In this document: one piece after another, positions 44,218-52,856 of the stretch
Layout of the letters: every line of letters starts with the position of its first letter
Position numbering within the stretch: position 1 is the first letter of the stretch
NCBI GenBank assembly: GCA_028683385.1
Contig: JAQUIJ010000009.1
Coordinates: 202,039 to 266,038 of the forward strand
DNA: 64,000 nucleotides
DNA from: Prolixibacteraceae bacterium
Lineage (GTDB): Bacteria > Bacteroidota > Bacteroidia > Bacteroidales > Prolixibacteraceae
Reading direction: 5' to 3'
The notes under the pieces: model-generated
Told to the model about the DNA's origin: nothing
Seen by the model: the letters and a program-made list of their open reading frames with translations, nothing else
Databases searched by the model: none
Translations under genes and position numbers: made by a program

Positions 44218-45730
44218 CTTGATGGGACAAGTCCAAAAATGATGGATTTGTCCCATTTTTTTTGCTTTGTATTTTGCTGTTTATCAGCAGCATGAGATTC
44301 AATGCTTCATTGATACGAGTGGTTCGATATTGAATTCCGTCGAAAGTCAATTTTTCAGGGAACATCGAACCAATGATTTTTCTTTTCTGGGTTACTGTTC
44401 CATTTTCATACAAAACATCCAGTTGCGAAATGCTGCTGATAGCTTCATCCCATAAGGGTTCAATGTTGGTTGTGTCCGTTACTGACGCTGATAATTTAGC
44501 CTCCAATCTGTTTATCCGTACCTCACTTTCGGCTTTTATTGTGCGGTAATCATCAGCTTCAATGTCACCACAGAGCAACAGTTCCCTTGCCTTTGACAGT
44601 CTTTTGTTGGCTTCTTCCAACTGTATTTTCAGTTGCTGAACTTCATTACGCTGGGCGTGTGTTTTAGCTTTATAAACGCTAACAATTACCTCTTTGAATA
44701 ATTGAAGGCGGGGCAATGGTTGAACATACTTCCGGATTTCATCCACCATCTTAGCATTGACTTCCAGAGCTTTATAACGAATGCCACAGTCGGAACTGCA
44801 ATGATAATAATGGTAGTATTGATTACGTCCTTTGGACGCACTAGCGGTTAACATCCTTCCGCAATTGGGACATACCAGAAAACCTCTTAATGGAATGTTA
44901 TCATCGGCAATTATCTTGGTTCGTTTAACTCTTTTGCGTCCATCCAATATATCCTGCACCGCGTAAAACAGGGCTTCAGATATTAAAGGTTCGTGCTGCC
45001 CCTGAACTATGAATTTTTCTTCATCCTTAAATTTTGGAATACAGATTATACCGCAATAGACAGGATTTCGTATGGCTACCCAAAAATTGTTTTTACTGCA
45101 TATAAGGCCTCTTTCCTGCGCCATCTTCCATATTTGTTCTGTATTGAACTTTCCATTGGCAAGTTCATTGAAAGCCCAGCGCATTATATCTCCCTGTATA
45201 TCTTTAGGAGCGATGTATTTCTTTCCTGATTCAGTTATTCTATTGATATATCCTATAGGCGCAGTCCCCATCCAACGCCCTTCCTTTTTGGCACGTCTCA
45301 TACCGTGAAAAGTATTCAAAGCCCTGCGGTCATTTTCCACTTCGGGTGCAGCCAGGTAAAAAGCCAACATCATCTTGTTTTCCGGTATGGACAAGTCCAG
45401 TGGCTGTTCAACGGCTTGTGGCTCGACTCCCAGCCGCCGCAAAGTACTTATCATCTGGTAGGCATCTCCGGCATTACGGCTGAACCTGTCCCACTTTGTA
45501 AACAGGATAAGGTCTGAATGCCCTCTATGTTTTCGAAGGTCAACTAATAATTTTGACCATGCCGGACGGTTAAATGTCTTTGCAGAATGATCCTCATAAA
45601 TCACCTTTCTTACTTGGATGGAATTTATTTCACAGTATTTATGTAGTCTTTCATCCTGGTCACGTTGGGAGTAACCCCTATCTGCCTGTTCGTCGGTGCT
45701 TACCCGAATATATAAATCTGCAATTTTCAT
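44156..45730 (-). CDS. Large serine recombinase of the conjugative element
   Basis: A 524-residue site-specific recombinase. The start MKIADLYIRVSTDEQ is at 45730; an ATG 11 codons upstream is less likely. The catalytic domain (1-150) has the nucleophile Ser in YIRVSTDEQ, then the Arg-rich FTKWDRFSRN motif. The recombinase domain follows (GRWMGTAPIGY), then a zinc ribbon (CPNCGRMLTAS with a second Cys pair in CSSDCG) and a coiled coil (about 365-450). The last 22 residues (VTQLGFEPRTPSLKGMCSTC) are the antisense of the tRNA-Lys gene, so the C terminus depends on where the element is inserted. It should catalyse integration and excision at the tRNA site. Confidence 0.93.
   Translation of the reverse strand: MKIADLYIRVSTDEQADRGYSQRDQDERLHKYCEINSIQVRKVIYEDHSAKTFNRPAWSKLLVDLRKHRGHSDLILFTKWDRFSRNAGDAYQMISTLRRLGVEPQAVEQPLDLSIPENKMMLAFYLAAPEVENDRRALNTFHGMRRAKKEGRWMGTAPIGYINRITESGKKYIAPKDIQGDIMRWAFNELANGKFNTEQIWKMAQERGLICSKNNFWVAIRNPVYCGIICIPKFKDEEKFIVQGQHEPLISEALFYAVQDILDGRKRVKRTKIIADDNIPLRGFLVCPNCGRMLTASASKGRNQYYHYYHCSSDCGIRYKALEVNAKMVDEIRKYVQPLPRLQLFKEVIVSVYKAKTHAQRNEVQQLKIQLEEANKRLSKARELLLCGDIEADDYRTIKAESEVRINRLEAKLSASVTDTTNIEPLWDEAISSISQLDVLYENGTVTQKRKIIGSMFPEKLTFDGIQYRTTRINEALNLMLLINSKIQSKKNGTNPSFLDLSHQVTQLGFEPRTPSLKGMCSTC
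44222..44263 (+). terminator. Terminator for tRNA-Lys inside the recombinase gene
   Basis: A 13-bp stem (ATGGGACAAGTCC at 44222-44234 with GGATTTGTCCCAT at 44244-44256, one G-T pair) is followed by seven T. It is a strong plus-strand terminator immediately after the tRNA, but the same bases encode the C-terminal region of the recombinase on the minus strand. Confidence 0.85.
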
Positions 45731-45789
45731 AGTCGTATGATAAATAGGGTTGAGCTTAAGCAATAATTTATCACTGTAAATTTACAAAA

Positions 45790-45951
45790 TTATACCGGCT
45801 TAGCCATGTATTGATCAACTACAATGTTGGCCATTTCGTATAAAAAATTCAGGATAATCTTTGCCTGTTCTTCTGTAACCTCGATACCGTCTTTTTTCAA
45901 AAGTTCCACTGCTTTATCAGGTGGTATTCTTTCTGCCTCAAAGTTTCCCAT
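45790..45951 (-). CDS. 53-residue element protein
   Basis: A very short gene (start ATG 45949-45951, stop 45790-45792) encoding MGNFEAERIPPDKAVELL and then a second helical stretch (EEQAKIILNFLYEMANIVV) ending in AKPV. Proteins with this EVTEEQAKxIL.FLY pattern are, from memory, common in Bacteroidota mobile elements and usually too short to be annotated. An AGGAGG ribosome site lies eight bases before the ATG, strong for this phylum, which supports translation. It lies between the recombinase and the winged-helix gene. Function unknown; the two helices could mediate protein contacts. Confidence 0.8.
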   Translation of the reverse strand: MGNFEAERIPPDKAVELLKKDGIEVTEEQAKIILNFLYEMANIVVDQYMAKPV

Positions 45952-45978
45952 CACACACACCTCCTGCTTATTGACAGC

Positions 45979-46001
45979 AAAAGCCCGTTGCCGGGCTTTT
46001 T
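45979..46001. terminator. Terminator between winged-helix gene and 53-residue gene
   Basis: A 9-bp perfect stem AAAAGCCCG/CGGGCTTTT with a 4-base loop (45979-45987 and 45992-46000). T runs occur on both strands, so it can act in either direction. It lies 24 bases after the winged-helix stop on the minus strand. Confidence 0.8.
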
Positions 46002-46024
46002 ACTACGTTTGTAAAATCACTGTT

Positions 46025-46321
46025 TTAATGATTCTCTGTTTCAGGAAAATATATCCGGCTTCCCTGGTTCCGTTTAAAAGATGGCACATACCTGATATAG
46101 CCATATTCGCTCAATTCTTTTACACACTTGTGATAAGTAGCCGGTGCTGAAATCTTTGCTATACGCATAATGTCATAACTGAATGCCGTCACCGGATTGA
46201 TAAAACCCTGTTCCTGCCTGTATTGCAGCAATGCAGCATAGATACCAATATGTGTGATGCTAATCCGGTAATCCTTTTCAATGGCAGAAAAGAAACCGGA
46301 CAAAGGGTTCAGGGTTTCCAT
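46025..46321 (-). CDS. Small winged helix-turn-helix protein
   Basis: A 98-residue protein with a likely winged-helix fold: THIGIYAALLQYRQEQG (helix 1), then FSYDIMRIAKISAPATYHKCVKELSEYGYIRY (helix-turn-helix followed by the wing), and a basic end FKRNQGSRIYF. It may be a plasmid-type replication or regulatory protein of the element. It starts 11 bases after the stop of the DUF3945-like gene on the same strand, so it is probably in the same transcript. Confidence 0.65.
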   Translation of the reverse strand: METLNPLSGFFSAIEKDYRISITHIGIYAALLQYRQEQGFINPVTAFSYDIMRIAKISAPATYHKCVKELSEYGYIRYVPSFKRNQGSRIYFPETENH

Positions 46322-46332
46322 TTTTTATCACT

Positions 46333-47487
46333 TTAGCTGATCGATTGCTTTTTCTGCTTTTTTTTCGCCGACTGAGGCAATGCCGGGCCATCGTCATCGT
46401 TACGTTGATTCTCCTTTTTGTTCTCCTGTTTTACAGAGCTGTTTTCACCTTCAGATTGTTTCTCCGCTTTGGACTGACTGTTGCCCAACCGCTGCATGTT
46501 GCTGTCATAAATAGTAATGGTTTTAAACTGAGGATTGGCTTCGATGTAATTTTTCTGTTCCACCCCATCCCGGATGAACGTGACAGACTGCCGGTTGCCT
46601 TTTTTCAGGGAATCCAGCAGATTGGATTTGTGATCATCATGTCCCAACTCCTTTATCGGGTGTTTTGCCAGTACCTGATCAAGGTCAAAGCCGTAATTCT
46701 GGTGGTATTGTTTCAGCTTGTAATTTCCGTTATTGTCTGTCTGCTTAAAGTCCATCTGTACCCAGGCGTTGTACATTTGATTATCCTTATTGGTCAGGTC
46801 TTTATTGACAGCCCTGCCGCTCATAAGGTTGTAGGCTTCCTTCAGGGTAATGTTATTACCCTTGTTGATGTAAAAGGTCTGCTCCATGGTATCTGGAACG
46901 TTCTCCTTTTTTAAGCTCACCTTATAAGAGTTAAAGAAATACATATCACTCTGACTCGACTTGCTGAAATGCAGTTCCGAAGCGGTCCTGTCATTTCCAT
47001 ACTGGGCATTGTGTTTCAGAGTGAAATCCGGTGTTTGCTTGTTTAACTTTTCCTTTAAATCGTTCTCTAATCCTTCACCGAAGCCGGTGTACTTTACCTG
47101 ATCACGCAGGTATTCAAAATTTTTCTGATTCATAACTTTTGAATTTTGATTGTTAATTAATTGTTGTACTTCCAATTGCTCATACCGTCTGGTTATCATC
47201 AGGCCTACATCAACGATGCCGTCCTTTTCTATCAATAGCATTTTATCTTTGAGTGCTTCCGCCATTGCCCTGTAAGCAGATCGAATTGCCAGGTAACTGT
47301 AAGTATCTATATCCGTTGACATTTCATGGCAGAACTCCTGCACATCATCTTGATAGAAGAACGTGAATAGTTCCTCTCTGTCAACAGGCGCAGCACTATC
47401 AAAAAAGGCAACAAATTCCTGTCCTTCTTCACGTTTGCGTATTAGGTATTCAAGCAGGTATTGATAATCGTCACTCCTGATTTTCAT
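46333..47487 (-). CDS. DUF3945-like conjugative element protein
   Basis: A 384-residue soluble protein, with no signal peptide. Residues about 1-110 are acidic and helical. Residues about 160-330 include QTFYINKGNNITLKEAYNLM, LDQVLAKHPIKEL, SNLLDSLKKGNRQSVTFI and EANPQFKTITIYDSNMQRL, resembling the DUF3945 proteins of Bacteroidota mobile elements. The last 40 residues are charged and low-complexity (Lys/Gln/Ser rich), a likely disordered tail. Function unknown; possibly linked to replication, partition or to helicase partners. It lies between traN and the winged-helix gene. Confidence 0.6.
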   Translation of the reverse strand: MKIRSDDYQYLLEYLIRKREEGQEFVAFFDSAAPVDREELFTFFYQDDVQEFCHEMSTDIDTYSYLAIRSAYRAMAEALKDKMLLIEKDGIVDVGLMITRRYEQLEVQQLINNQNSKVMNQKNFEYLRDQVKYTGFGEGLENDLKEKLNKQTPDFTLKHNAQYGNDRTASELHFSKSSQSDMYFFNSYKVSLKKENVPDTMEQTFYINKGNNITLKEAYNLMSGRAVNKDLTNKDNQMYNAWVQMDFKQTDNNGNYKLKQYHQNYGFDLDQVLAKHPIKELGHDDHKSNLLDSLKKGNRQSVTFIRDGVEQKNYIEANPQFKTITIYDSNMQRLGNSQSKAEKQSEGENSSVKQENKKENQRNDDDGPALPQSAKKKQKKQSIS

Positions 47488-47553
47488 GTTCAGATTTTTC
47501 GCGGAAACAAATACTGGTTAAGATCAATTGGTATAAATATGATGTCGTATTTC

Positions 47554-48435
47554 TTACTCCCTCTTTTCATTCCACAAGGACATTAAACCTGACTCAATCG
47601 GAACTGCCTTTGTGATTTTCCTGTCCTTTACATTCAGTTCCAGATGCCTGCCGCCGTTCTTCTCCATGAGCTGCACAGCAAGGTATTTCTGATCCGGTAT
47701 GGTAAATTTGGGCAGTGCGAACACAAAGATGTGTTCCGAAAGCCCTTTTATCGTTGGGGTATCATTCTGGACATAAAGGGGTATTATTTCGATTTCCTGA
47801 GTAGCGGTACGTTTGGCTTTCTTCCGGTCACGGATAAAGAAGCGTAACTGGTCAATATCATAGTTGATATTGGATTGGTTCTCCATTTTTACACGGTAAT
47901 ACATCACATTATCACGTATAAAAAGGCCGTCCAGCCGGAATCTCATTCCATATTTTTTATCTTTTATTCCATGCACTTTTTTCTTTTCAATGGATACCGC
48001 ATTTGAATAAGCCTGTATTTCCCCTTCGTTGTAATCCCCTGATGAAAAGAAAGCATTCTTAACAAATGGTTTTGCGATTCCAAAAGAAAGGTTCAGTACT
48101 GAGGGCTGAGGGGAATAGTTCAACAGAAAGCAGTAGAGTTTTCCTTCAGCGGTAATAACAGTCAGGTTGGTTTCTTTAAACCCTTCTTTGCCTGCCTTTA
48201 TCTGAAGGATGTTTTCAACACCTTTAGCTTTTTGGGCCAGTACGCTTTGGCTTCCTCTGTCCACACTTTTAATAGCATAGGGAAATACCAGGTTGGTTGT
48301 CTTTTCGTACGCAATAGCCAGAGGATACGGCTCAATGGACGATGTATTTACCGGATTTGCATTTTGTGAAAATGCGAAAATACTTGATAGAAAAAGGAAA
48401 ATTCCTGTTATCAATCCTGCACTGATCTTTTTCAT
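47554..48435 (-). CDS. traN: Conjugative transposon protein TraN (VirB9-like)
   Basis: A 293-residue periplasmic/outer-membrane channel protein. The signal peptide (1-22, FAFSQ) is followed by two beta-rich regions: IAYEKTTNLVFPYAIKSVDRGS and QSVLAQKAKGVENILQIKAG, the Bacteroidota TraN signature, and then a second half with the VKMENQSNINYDIDQLRFFIRDRKK segment. TraN works with TraM to build the envelope-spanning core of the mating channel. It lies 55 bases downstream of traM. Confidence 0.9.
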   Translation of the reverse strand: MKKISAGLITGIFLFLSSIFAFSQNANPVNTSSIEPYPLAIAYEKTTNLVFPYAIKSVDRGSQSVLAQKAKGVENILQIKAGKEGFKETNLTVITAEGKLYCFLLNYSPQPSVLNLSFGIAKPFVKNAFFSSGDYNEGEIQAYSNAVSIEKKKVHGIKDKKYGMRFRLDGLFIRDNVMYYRVKMENQSNINYDIDQLRFFIRDRKKAKRTATQEIEIIPLYVQNDTPTIKGLSEHIFVFALPKFTIPDQKYLAVQLMEKNGGRHLELNVKDRKITKAVPIESGLMSLWNEKRE

Positions 48436-48490
48436 CTTTTGGAATTTTAATTGTTAAATAAACTGTTTTGAAACTTTTATTTGTTGTATG

Positions 48491-49807
48491 TCAGTTATTC
48501 TGTTTTTGCTTCTCATCCCTTAACAGTACCTGATAGCCTGCTTTCACGGTGACTTTGACCAATTTTACTTTTTTGCTGATCAGGTCCCGGGCGGTTTCTA
48601 TTCCCGCACTGGCAGCCTGTGCTCCCAATGATGGATCAAGGGTTGTCAGACCAATACCCTGAATGGCGCGGTCTGCAGATTGCTTGGCCACATCCCTTGT
48701 GATGGCTCCGGGAATGTAAATGCCATCCATACCGTCCATGTCATACACAGATAGCTGTACCGGAAAAAGAGAATTTTGGTAACGCATGCTGTTTATTTTA
48801 ATACCAAGTCTTTCACCGTTAAGCGTAGCTTCTCCGAAGAGAAAATTGTCTTTTGGTATCAGCATCCCGTTGATATAGATATCATTTACAAGACGCAGTT
48901 TTACGGTTGATCCTGCAACAAGGGTCTGCGTTTCGTGAATGACCGCTTGTATGGCATTTTGTGTGTCATCAGTCGGAACCGATTCATCCAATGAATAAAA
49001 ACCATTTTGTTGTGCCTGATTTATTGAAGTGCTGTTAATTCCAACCCTATTGTCCAGAAGCGATACAGGTGTTTCATTGCTGGTAGCGGATACTGCGAAA
49101 ACCTGACCTTTCCGTGTTTCAGATGTATGCCTGATTTTTTCCTGAACACGGTCAGGATGTTGGATGTCCAGTATTTTCTCAAGCATTCCGTTGAGTTGCT
49201 GCAATTCGGGATCTTCGCCCTCTGTTTGGTTCATAGACTGCATCATCTGCTCCAGCCGGTCAATATCTCCCGAGTTCACCTGAGTATTTTCACTTCGGTT
49301 GTTAGAAGTATCATTTTCTTGTACCATTACCGGATTTGCGGCCCTATTCATCGCTTCATCCAGTTCTGCCAGCTTCCGGTAAACCTTTACCTCGTTCGAG
49401 TCCCGGGATATTCCACTGCCATAGGGAGAAGTCAACAAAGCGCCACTTCTTGTATAATTTCTGGAAACAGAAATATCATTGCCCTGTATTCCATCTATGC
49501 CATCATTCAGCGAAGTATGCTTTCTATAATTCGGATCGTTTTTCATTAATTCTTCCAGCTTGGACGAATCGGAGGCCGCTTTGTCGTAATAGCTCATCTT
49601 ATCTAATGGCTTATCATCTTTCAGGTAGGCATTCGGCAGATCCATATTGAACCCTTTGTTCATCAGTGGCTGTGCCTCAGTATTTTCAACTTTTCCACCG
49701 CCAAGCGACCAGAACATCAGGGTCATAAAAGGCAGTACGAGCAAAGGCAGTACGAGCAAAAATTTACGCTGCCTGAGCATTTTTAGGGATTGTGTTTTCT
49801 GTTCCAT
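48491..49807 (-). CDS. traM: Conjugative transposon protein TraM (VirB10-like)
   Basis: A 438-residue inner-membrane-anchored channel protein. A basic start and one membrane segment (FLLVLPLLVLPFMTLMFWSL, residues 16-35) are followed by a disordered periplasmic linker and a beta-barrel-like C-terminal domain (about 270-438) with QAVIHETQTLVAGSTVKLRL, IPKDNFLFGEA and GITKKLVKVTVKAGYQVLL-type motifs. In type IV systems VirB10 couples inner and outer membranes. The membrane segment contains a 15-bp tandem duplication. The gene is between traL and traN. Confidence 0.9.
   Translation of the reverse strand: MEQKTQSLKMLRQRKFLLVLPLLVLPFMTLMFWSLGGGKVENTEAQPLMNKGFNMDLPNAYLKDDKPLDKMSYYDKAASDSSKLEELMKNDPNYRKHTSLNDGIDGIQGNDISVSRNYTRSGALLTSPYGSGISRDSNEVKVYRKLAELDEAMNRAANPVMVQENDTSNNRSENTQVNSGDIDRLEQMMQSMNQTEGEDPELQQLNGMLEKILDIQHPDRVQEKIRHTSETRKGQVFAVSATSNETPVSLLDNRVGINSTSINQAQQNGFYSLDESVPTDDTQNAIQAVIHETQTLVAGSTVKLRLVNDIYINGMLIPKDNFLFGEATLNGERLGIKINSMRYQNSLFPVQLSVYDMDGMDGIYIPGAITRDVAKQSADRAIQGIGLTTLDPSLGAQAASAGIETARDLISKKVKLVKVTVKAGYQVLLRDEKQKQNN
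49731..49760. repeat. 15-bp tandem duplication in the TraM membrane segment
   Basis: GGCAGTACGAGCAAA occurs twice without a gap (49731-49745, 49746-49760), adding the pentapeptide repeat LVLPL/LVLPF to the membrane helix. Confidence 0.85.
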
Positions 49808-49812
49808 ACGAT

Positions 49813-50310
49813 TTACTTTTTAGTTTGAGATTGATAAATTTCTTCAATAAACCGGATGCTGTCCAGCAATCCCGGTCGGCTAAGAACAATGCTGTCATAC
49901 AATGCTTTCCCTGAGGGGCTTCGGGTAAGACTGTCCATATATCCCCTGAACCTGATGATCCCTTGGTAGTCCGTTTTACTGACAATCATATCCGGTTGTG
50001 ATGCAGCATCACCCGCTTGTAAGACGTGCCCCGGCTTTTTGATCGGTGTTATGGAAATAGCATTAGCCTGATCGCCCGAGAAACTTTGTCCGATCAGATA
50101 GATGCTGTAACCTCCTGCAAGGGCAATGAAAGCCAGCAATAAAAGAAGCAGTGTCCTGCGGGACAGGTGTTCCGTCCTTCTGCCCATCCATAGTGCCCAA
50201 CCGGATTGCAGCCAGAGACAGGCATTTACCATTTGCATTAATATCCTGTCATGGACTTCATCCGCACCGGCAGTTTTCGTTTTGTTATTTTTCCTGAATA
50301 AGAATGCCAT
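49813..50310 (-). CDS. TraL-position protein with one membrane segment
   Basis: A 165-residue protein between traK and traM, where CTnDOT has traL. Residues about 25-70 contain a hydrophobic stretch (LSRRTLLLLLLAFIALAGG) after a cytoplasmic basic start; the rest is periplasmic and ends in a helical region. It is somewhat longer than I expect for TraL. I call it a TraL equivalent on position and topology; sequence recognition alone is weak. Confidence 0.65.
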   Translation of the reverse strand: MAFLFRKNNKTKTAGADEVHDRILMQMVNACLWLQSGWALWMGRRTEHLSRRTLLLLLLAFIALAGGYSIYLIGQSFSGDQANAISITPIKKPGHVLQAGDAASQPDMIVSKTDYQGIIRFRGYMDSLTRSPSGKALYDSIVLSRPGLLDSIRFIEEIYQSQTKK

Positions 50311-50346
50311 GATTTCTATCGTTTTATAATCTTATTTTTTTAAGCG

Positions 50347-50967
50347 TTACCTGCGGTTCTCCGTTTTGATATCCCTGTTTTCGATGGTATTCCAGCGTTC
50401 AATCAGGAATCCATGCGGGTTATTATCGCTGCGGGATACATTGCGCAAGGCACCTTCTGTAATCAGGCTGCGGGAAACAATGCTGGTTGTGCGGATAATG
50501 CTCTGTGTTGCATAGCAACGGAACCGGTAAGGGTACTGGTCAATATCAATACTGATACTGTCCACTTTAATGGCCTGGCTGATATTACCGGATATGATGC
50601 CAGAATAGTATCCGTTTTCTTTCAGGTTATCGTATTCGCGTTTGGCGCTTGCATCAGCAAGGTAAAGCGCCTTGGTCAGGTTCGTTTTAATGACCTTATC
50701 GTCCGGGTCAAGGGTAAAGAACAACTGGTGAAATGTTTTGACATGATCCTTTGCTTCTACCGGGATATTGTCTTTCCGGTCGGAGGCATACGCCTCCAGG
50801 GCCTTGCCGTTTGCCAGGATATATACTTTCCCCTGCATTTGTGATACCAGACTGAAGCTTTTGTAGAGAGCAAAGCAGCTGATTAACACACAACCTGTAA
50901 TAACCAGCATAGTAAAGCCCCGTACGTGGCGAAAGGCTGTATCTATATTTTTCATCTTTTTGAACAT
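50347..50967 (-). CDS. traK: Conjugative transposon protein TraK (VirB8-like)
   Basis: A 206-residue inner-membrane protein: short cytoplasmic start (MFKKMKNIDTAFRHVRGFT), one membrane helix (residues about 18-40), and a periplasmic NTF2-like domain (HVKTFHQLFFTLDPDDKVI, then LYLADASAKREYDNLKENGYY, then YPYRFRCYATQSIIRTTSIV). These are strong TraK signatures. VirB8-like proteins nucleate assembly of the secretion complex. It lies 26 bases after traJ and 36 bases before the traL-position gene. Confidence 0.93.
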   Translation of the reverse strand: MFKKMKNIDTAFRHVRGFTMLVITGCVLISCFALYKSFSLVSQMQGKVYILANGKALEAYASDRKDNIPVEAKDHVKTFHQLFFTLDPDDKVIKTNLTKALYLADASAKREYDNLKENGYYSGIISGNISQAIKVDSISIDIDQYPYRFRCYATQSIIRTTSIVSRSLITEGALRNVSRSDNNPHGFLIERWNTIENRDIKTENRR

Positions 50968-50993
50968 CGTTGTTTTATTTTATGATTTAACTC

Positions 50994-52202
50994 TTAGGAA
51001 TTGCCTTTTAACTTGTCTCCCATATAACCTGAACCGGAATTGGTATTTTCACTGAAATACGGAGATGACGAACCGTTACCGGCCATGCTTTGGGACATGC
51101 GCCCCGCCGCGTTACCCATCGCGTCCGCTGCCATACCTGCCCCAGTAGATGCCATACTGACCACGCTCCGGGAAGAACTGCTGAACAGGCTGGTTACTTT
51201 TTGTCCCAATCCGCCGCCACCACCTGCATGAACAATGTAATTGGCAACCGATGGCACAGTGAAATAGCCCACAATGCCCATAATCAGGAACACGAGGTAA
51301 GCCATATCCGTACGGCTGAAAAAAGTATCGCCGTAATCCTGAACCTGTGAAATATCCAGTTCCAACATCTTTTCCTGTATTTTCCCGATGATAGAGCCAA
51401 AGATGTTCGCCACGGGCAACCACAAAAAAATGTTGATGTAGCGGGCGATCCAGACCGTAAGAGTATGCTGGAATCCGTCAAAGACAGCAATGCCAAATAC
51501 CAGCGGTCCCAGAATCGCCAGCACGATAAGTTGGAAAGTTCGCAGTGTATTGATGCAGAGGGCAGCCGCCTCAAAGAGTACCCGCAGCACTTCGCTCATC
51601 CATTCCTTAATCGAATTGCGGAAGTTGTAGGAGGCTTTTGACATAGCAAACTGTATGTCGTTTCCAATGCCATCCAATATGCCTTCGCCCGATGGGTCGG
51701 CATTGTCATGGGTGTATTTATACCACCTGTCCCTGTCACCGCTGCCACTTTCACCCACATACATCTGCCAGACAGCCGTTTTACGAATGGCTTCTTCCTT
51801 TTTTTGCAAAAGCAGGGCTATGGCTTTATCCGAATCCTTTACCATTTCAGAAGTAGCAGTAACGGTTGGTTTCATCACCCCGTTTATCATGGCAAGTACT
51901 GAAGGAAAAATCATCACGCAGAAACCAATGACGAACGGGCGAAACAACGGATAAAAGTCTATTGGCTCCGCATTAGCAATATGCCGCCAGATCCGGGATG
52001 CGATATACCAGGTGGCTGCAAAACCGGCTATTCCCTGGCCAACGCCAATCAGTTGACTACATAAGGGCATCATTTCATCATAGAGCTGGTCCAGCACACC
52101 ATGCAATCCGTTCATTTCATTAGCCAGTCCTTGTCCCTGGCTGAAAAAGGGCAATATCATACCCGGCACTGCAACACATGCAGCCTTTATCCATTTTGCC
52201 AT
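50994..52202 (-). CDS. traJ: Conjugative transposon protein TraJ (VirB6-like)
   Basis: A 402-residue polytopic inner-membrane protein with about six membrane segments. Recognisable blocks are ANEMNGLHGVLDQLYDEMMP at the N terminus (after a possible signal segment), IDFYPLFRPFVIGFCVMIFPS, VLRVLFEAAALCINTLRTFQL, FGIAVFDGFQHTLTVWIARY and INIFLWLPVANIFGSIIG. The last 75 residues are Gly/Ser/Ala-rich and probably flexible. It forms the inner-membrane part of the mating channel. It follows the third TraI-like gene by 13 bases. Confidence 0.93.
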   Translation of the reverse strand: MAKWIKAACVAVPGMILPFFSQGQGLANEMNGLHGVLDQLYDEMMPLCSQLIGVGQGIAGFAATWYIASRIWRHIANAEPIDFYPLFRPFVIGFCVMIFPSVLAMINGVMKPTVTATSEMVKDSDKAIALLLQKKEEAIRKTAVWQMYVGESGSGDRDRWYKYTHDNADPSGEGILDGIGNDIQFAMSKASYNFRNSIKEWMSEVLRVLFEAAALCINTLRTFQLIVLAILGPLVFGIAVFDGFQHTLTVWIARYINIFLWLPVANIFGSIIGKIQEKMLELDISQVQDYGDTFFSRTDMAYLVFLIMGIVGYFTVPSVANYIVHAGGGGGLGQKVTSLFSSSSRSVVSMASTGAGMAADAMGNAAGRMSQSMAGNGSSSPYFSENTNSGSGYMGDKLKGNS

Positions 52203-52215
52203 GTTTATAATTTTT

Positions 52216-52854
52216 TTAGTTGTTTATGCCATAAACGAGGCGCATCGTATTCGCATCGTTCCGTTCTTTTGCACGCTGCACGGCCAGTACAGTGGTATTG
52301 TTGTTGAAATGCCGCAGGAAAAGCAGCTTGTCTTGCATATCGGTAAATATTTTGTCAATAGCCTCCAACCGTTCATCGTCACTCATCCGAAGTTTGTTTG
52401 CGGTGATGATGGTAACCAGGTCGTCCAGGTTATTCAGGCTTTGCTTAAACAGGTTTTCATACACCCTGCCGAGGTAGGCCAGTTCTTGCTGGTTGAAATT
52501 ATTGTCTCGTTTAAACCGGTTGAAGGATGATTTGTATTCTTTTACCAAAATGACCTGATAATTGATAATATCGGCCACTCGTTTATAATTCTTCACAGTC
52601 GGGCTTACTTCCATCAATGCGTCAAGAAAGGTTTTATGCAGACTAAAATTGCCCTCTGACAAATCCTTAATGGTATTGTAGCCACCATTCAGGATTTTAT
52701 ATCCTTTTTTCATGTCCGACAAAATCTGTTTGAATTGTGCCAGTTTTTCCACGTTCAGTAAAAGTTGGGCGATTTCATCTTTCTGTGCCAGGGCTTTGTT
52801 CGCCATTGGGAAAGTGAATAATACAATTCCTAAAATGATGATTAGCTTTTTCAT
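52216..52854 (-). CDS. TraI-like exported protein, third of three tandem paralogues
   Basis: A 212-residue exported helical protein (signal peptide about 1-23, NKALAQ). It shares with its two upstream neighbours the segment around DDERLEAIDKIFTDMQDKL, the FN.NT..LA.QRAKE.ND block, and an LYGIN ending. The family is Bacteroidota TraI (DUF4141-type), a periplasmic transfer protein, perhaps VirB5-like. It lies 2 bases downstream of the second copy, implying co-translation. Confidence 0.75.
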   Translation of the reverse strand: MKKLIIILGIVLFTFPMANKALAQKDEIAQLLLNVEKLAQFKQILSDMKKGYKILNGGYNTIKDLSEGNFSLHKTFLDALMEVSPTVKNYKRVADIINYQVILVKEYKSSFNRFKRDNNFNQQELAYLGRVYENLFKQSLNNLDDLVTIITANKLRMSDDERLEAIDKIFTDMQDKLLFLRHFNNNTTVLAVQRAKERNDANTMRLVYGINN

Positions 52855-52856
52855 GG

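Noticed and set aside
45824..46150. 108-codon plus-strand frame opposite the 53-residue gene and the winged-helix gene
   Set aside because: It lies antisense to two better-supported genes on the element strand and crosses the terminator hairpin.
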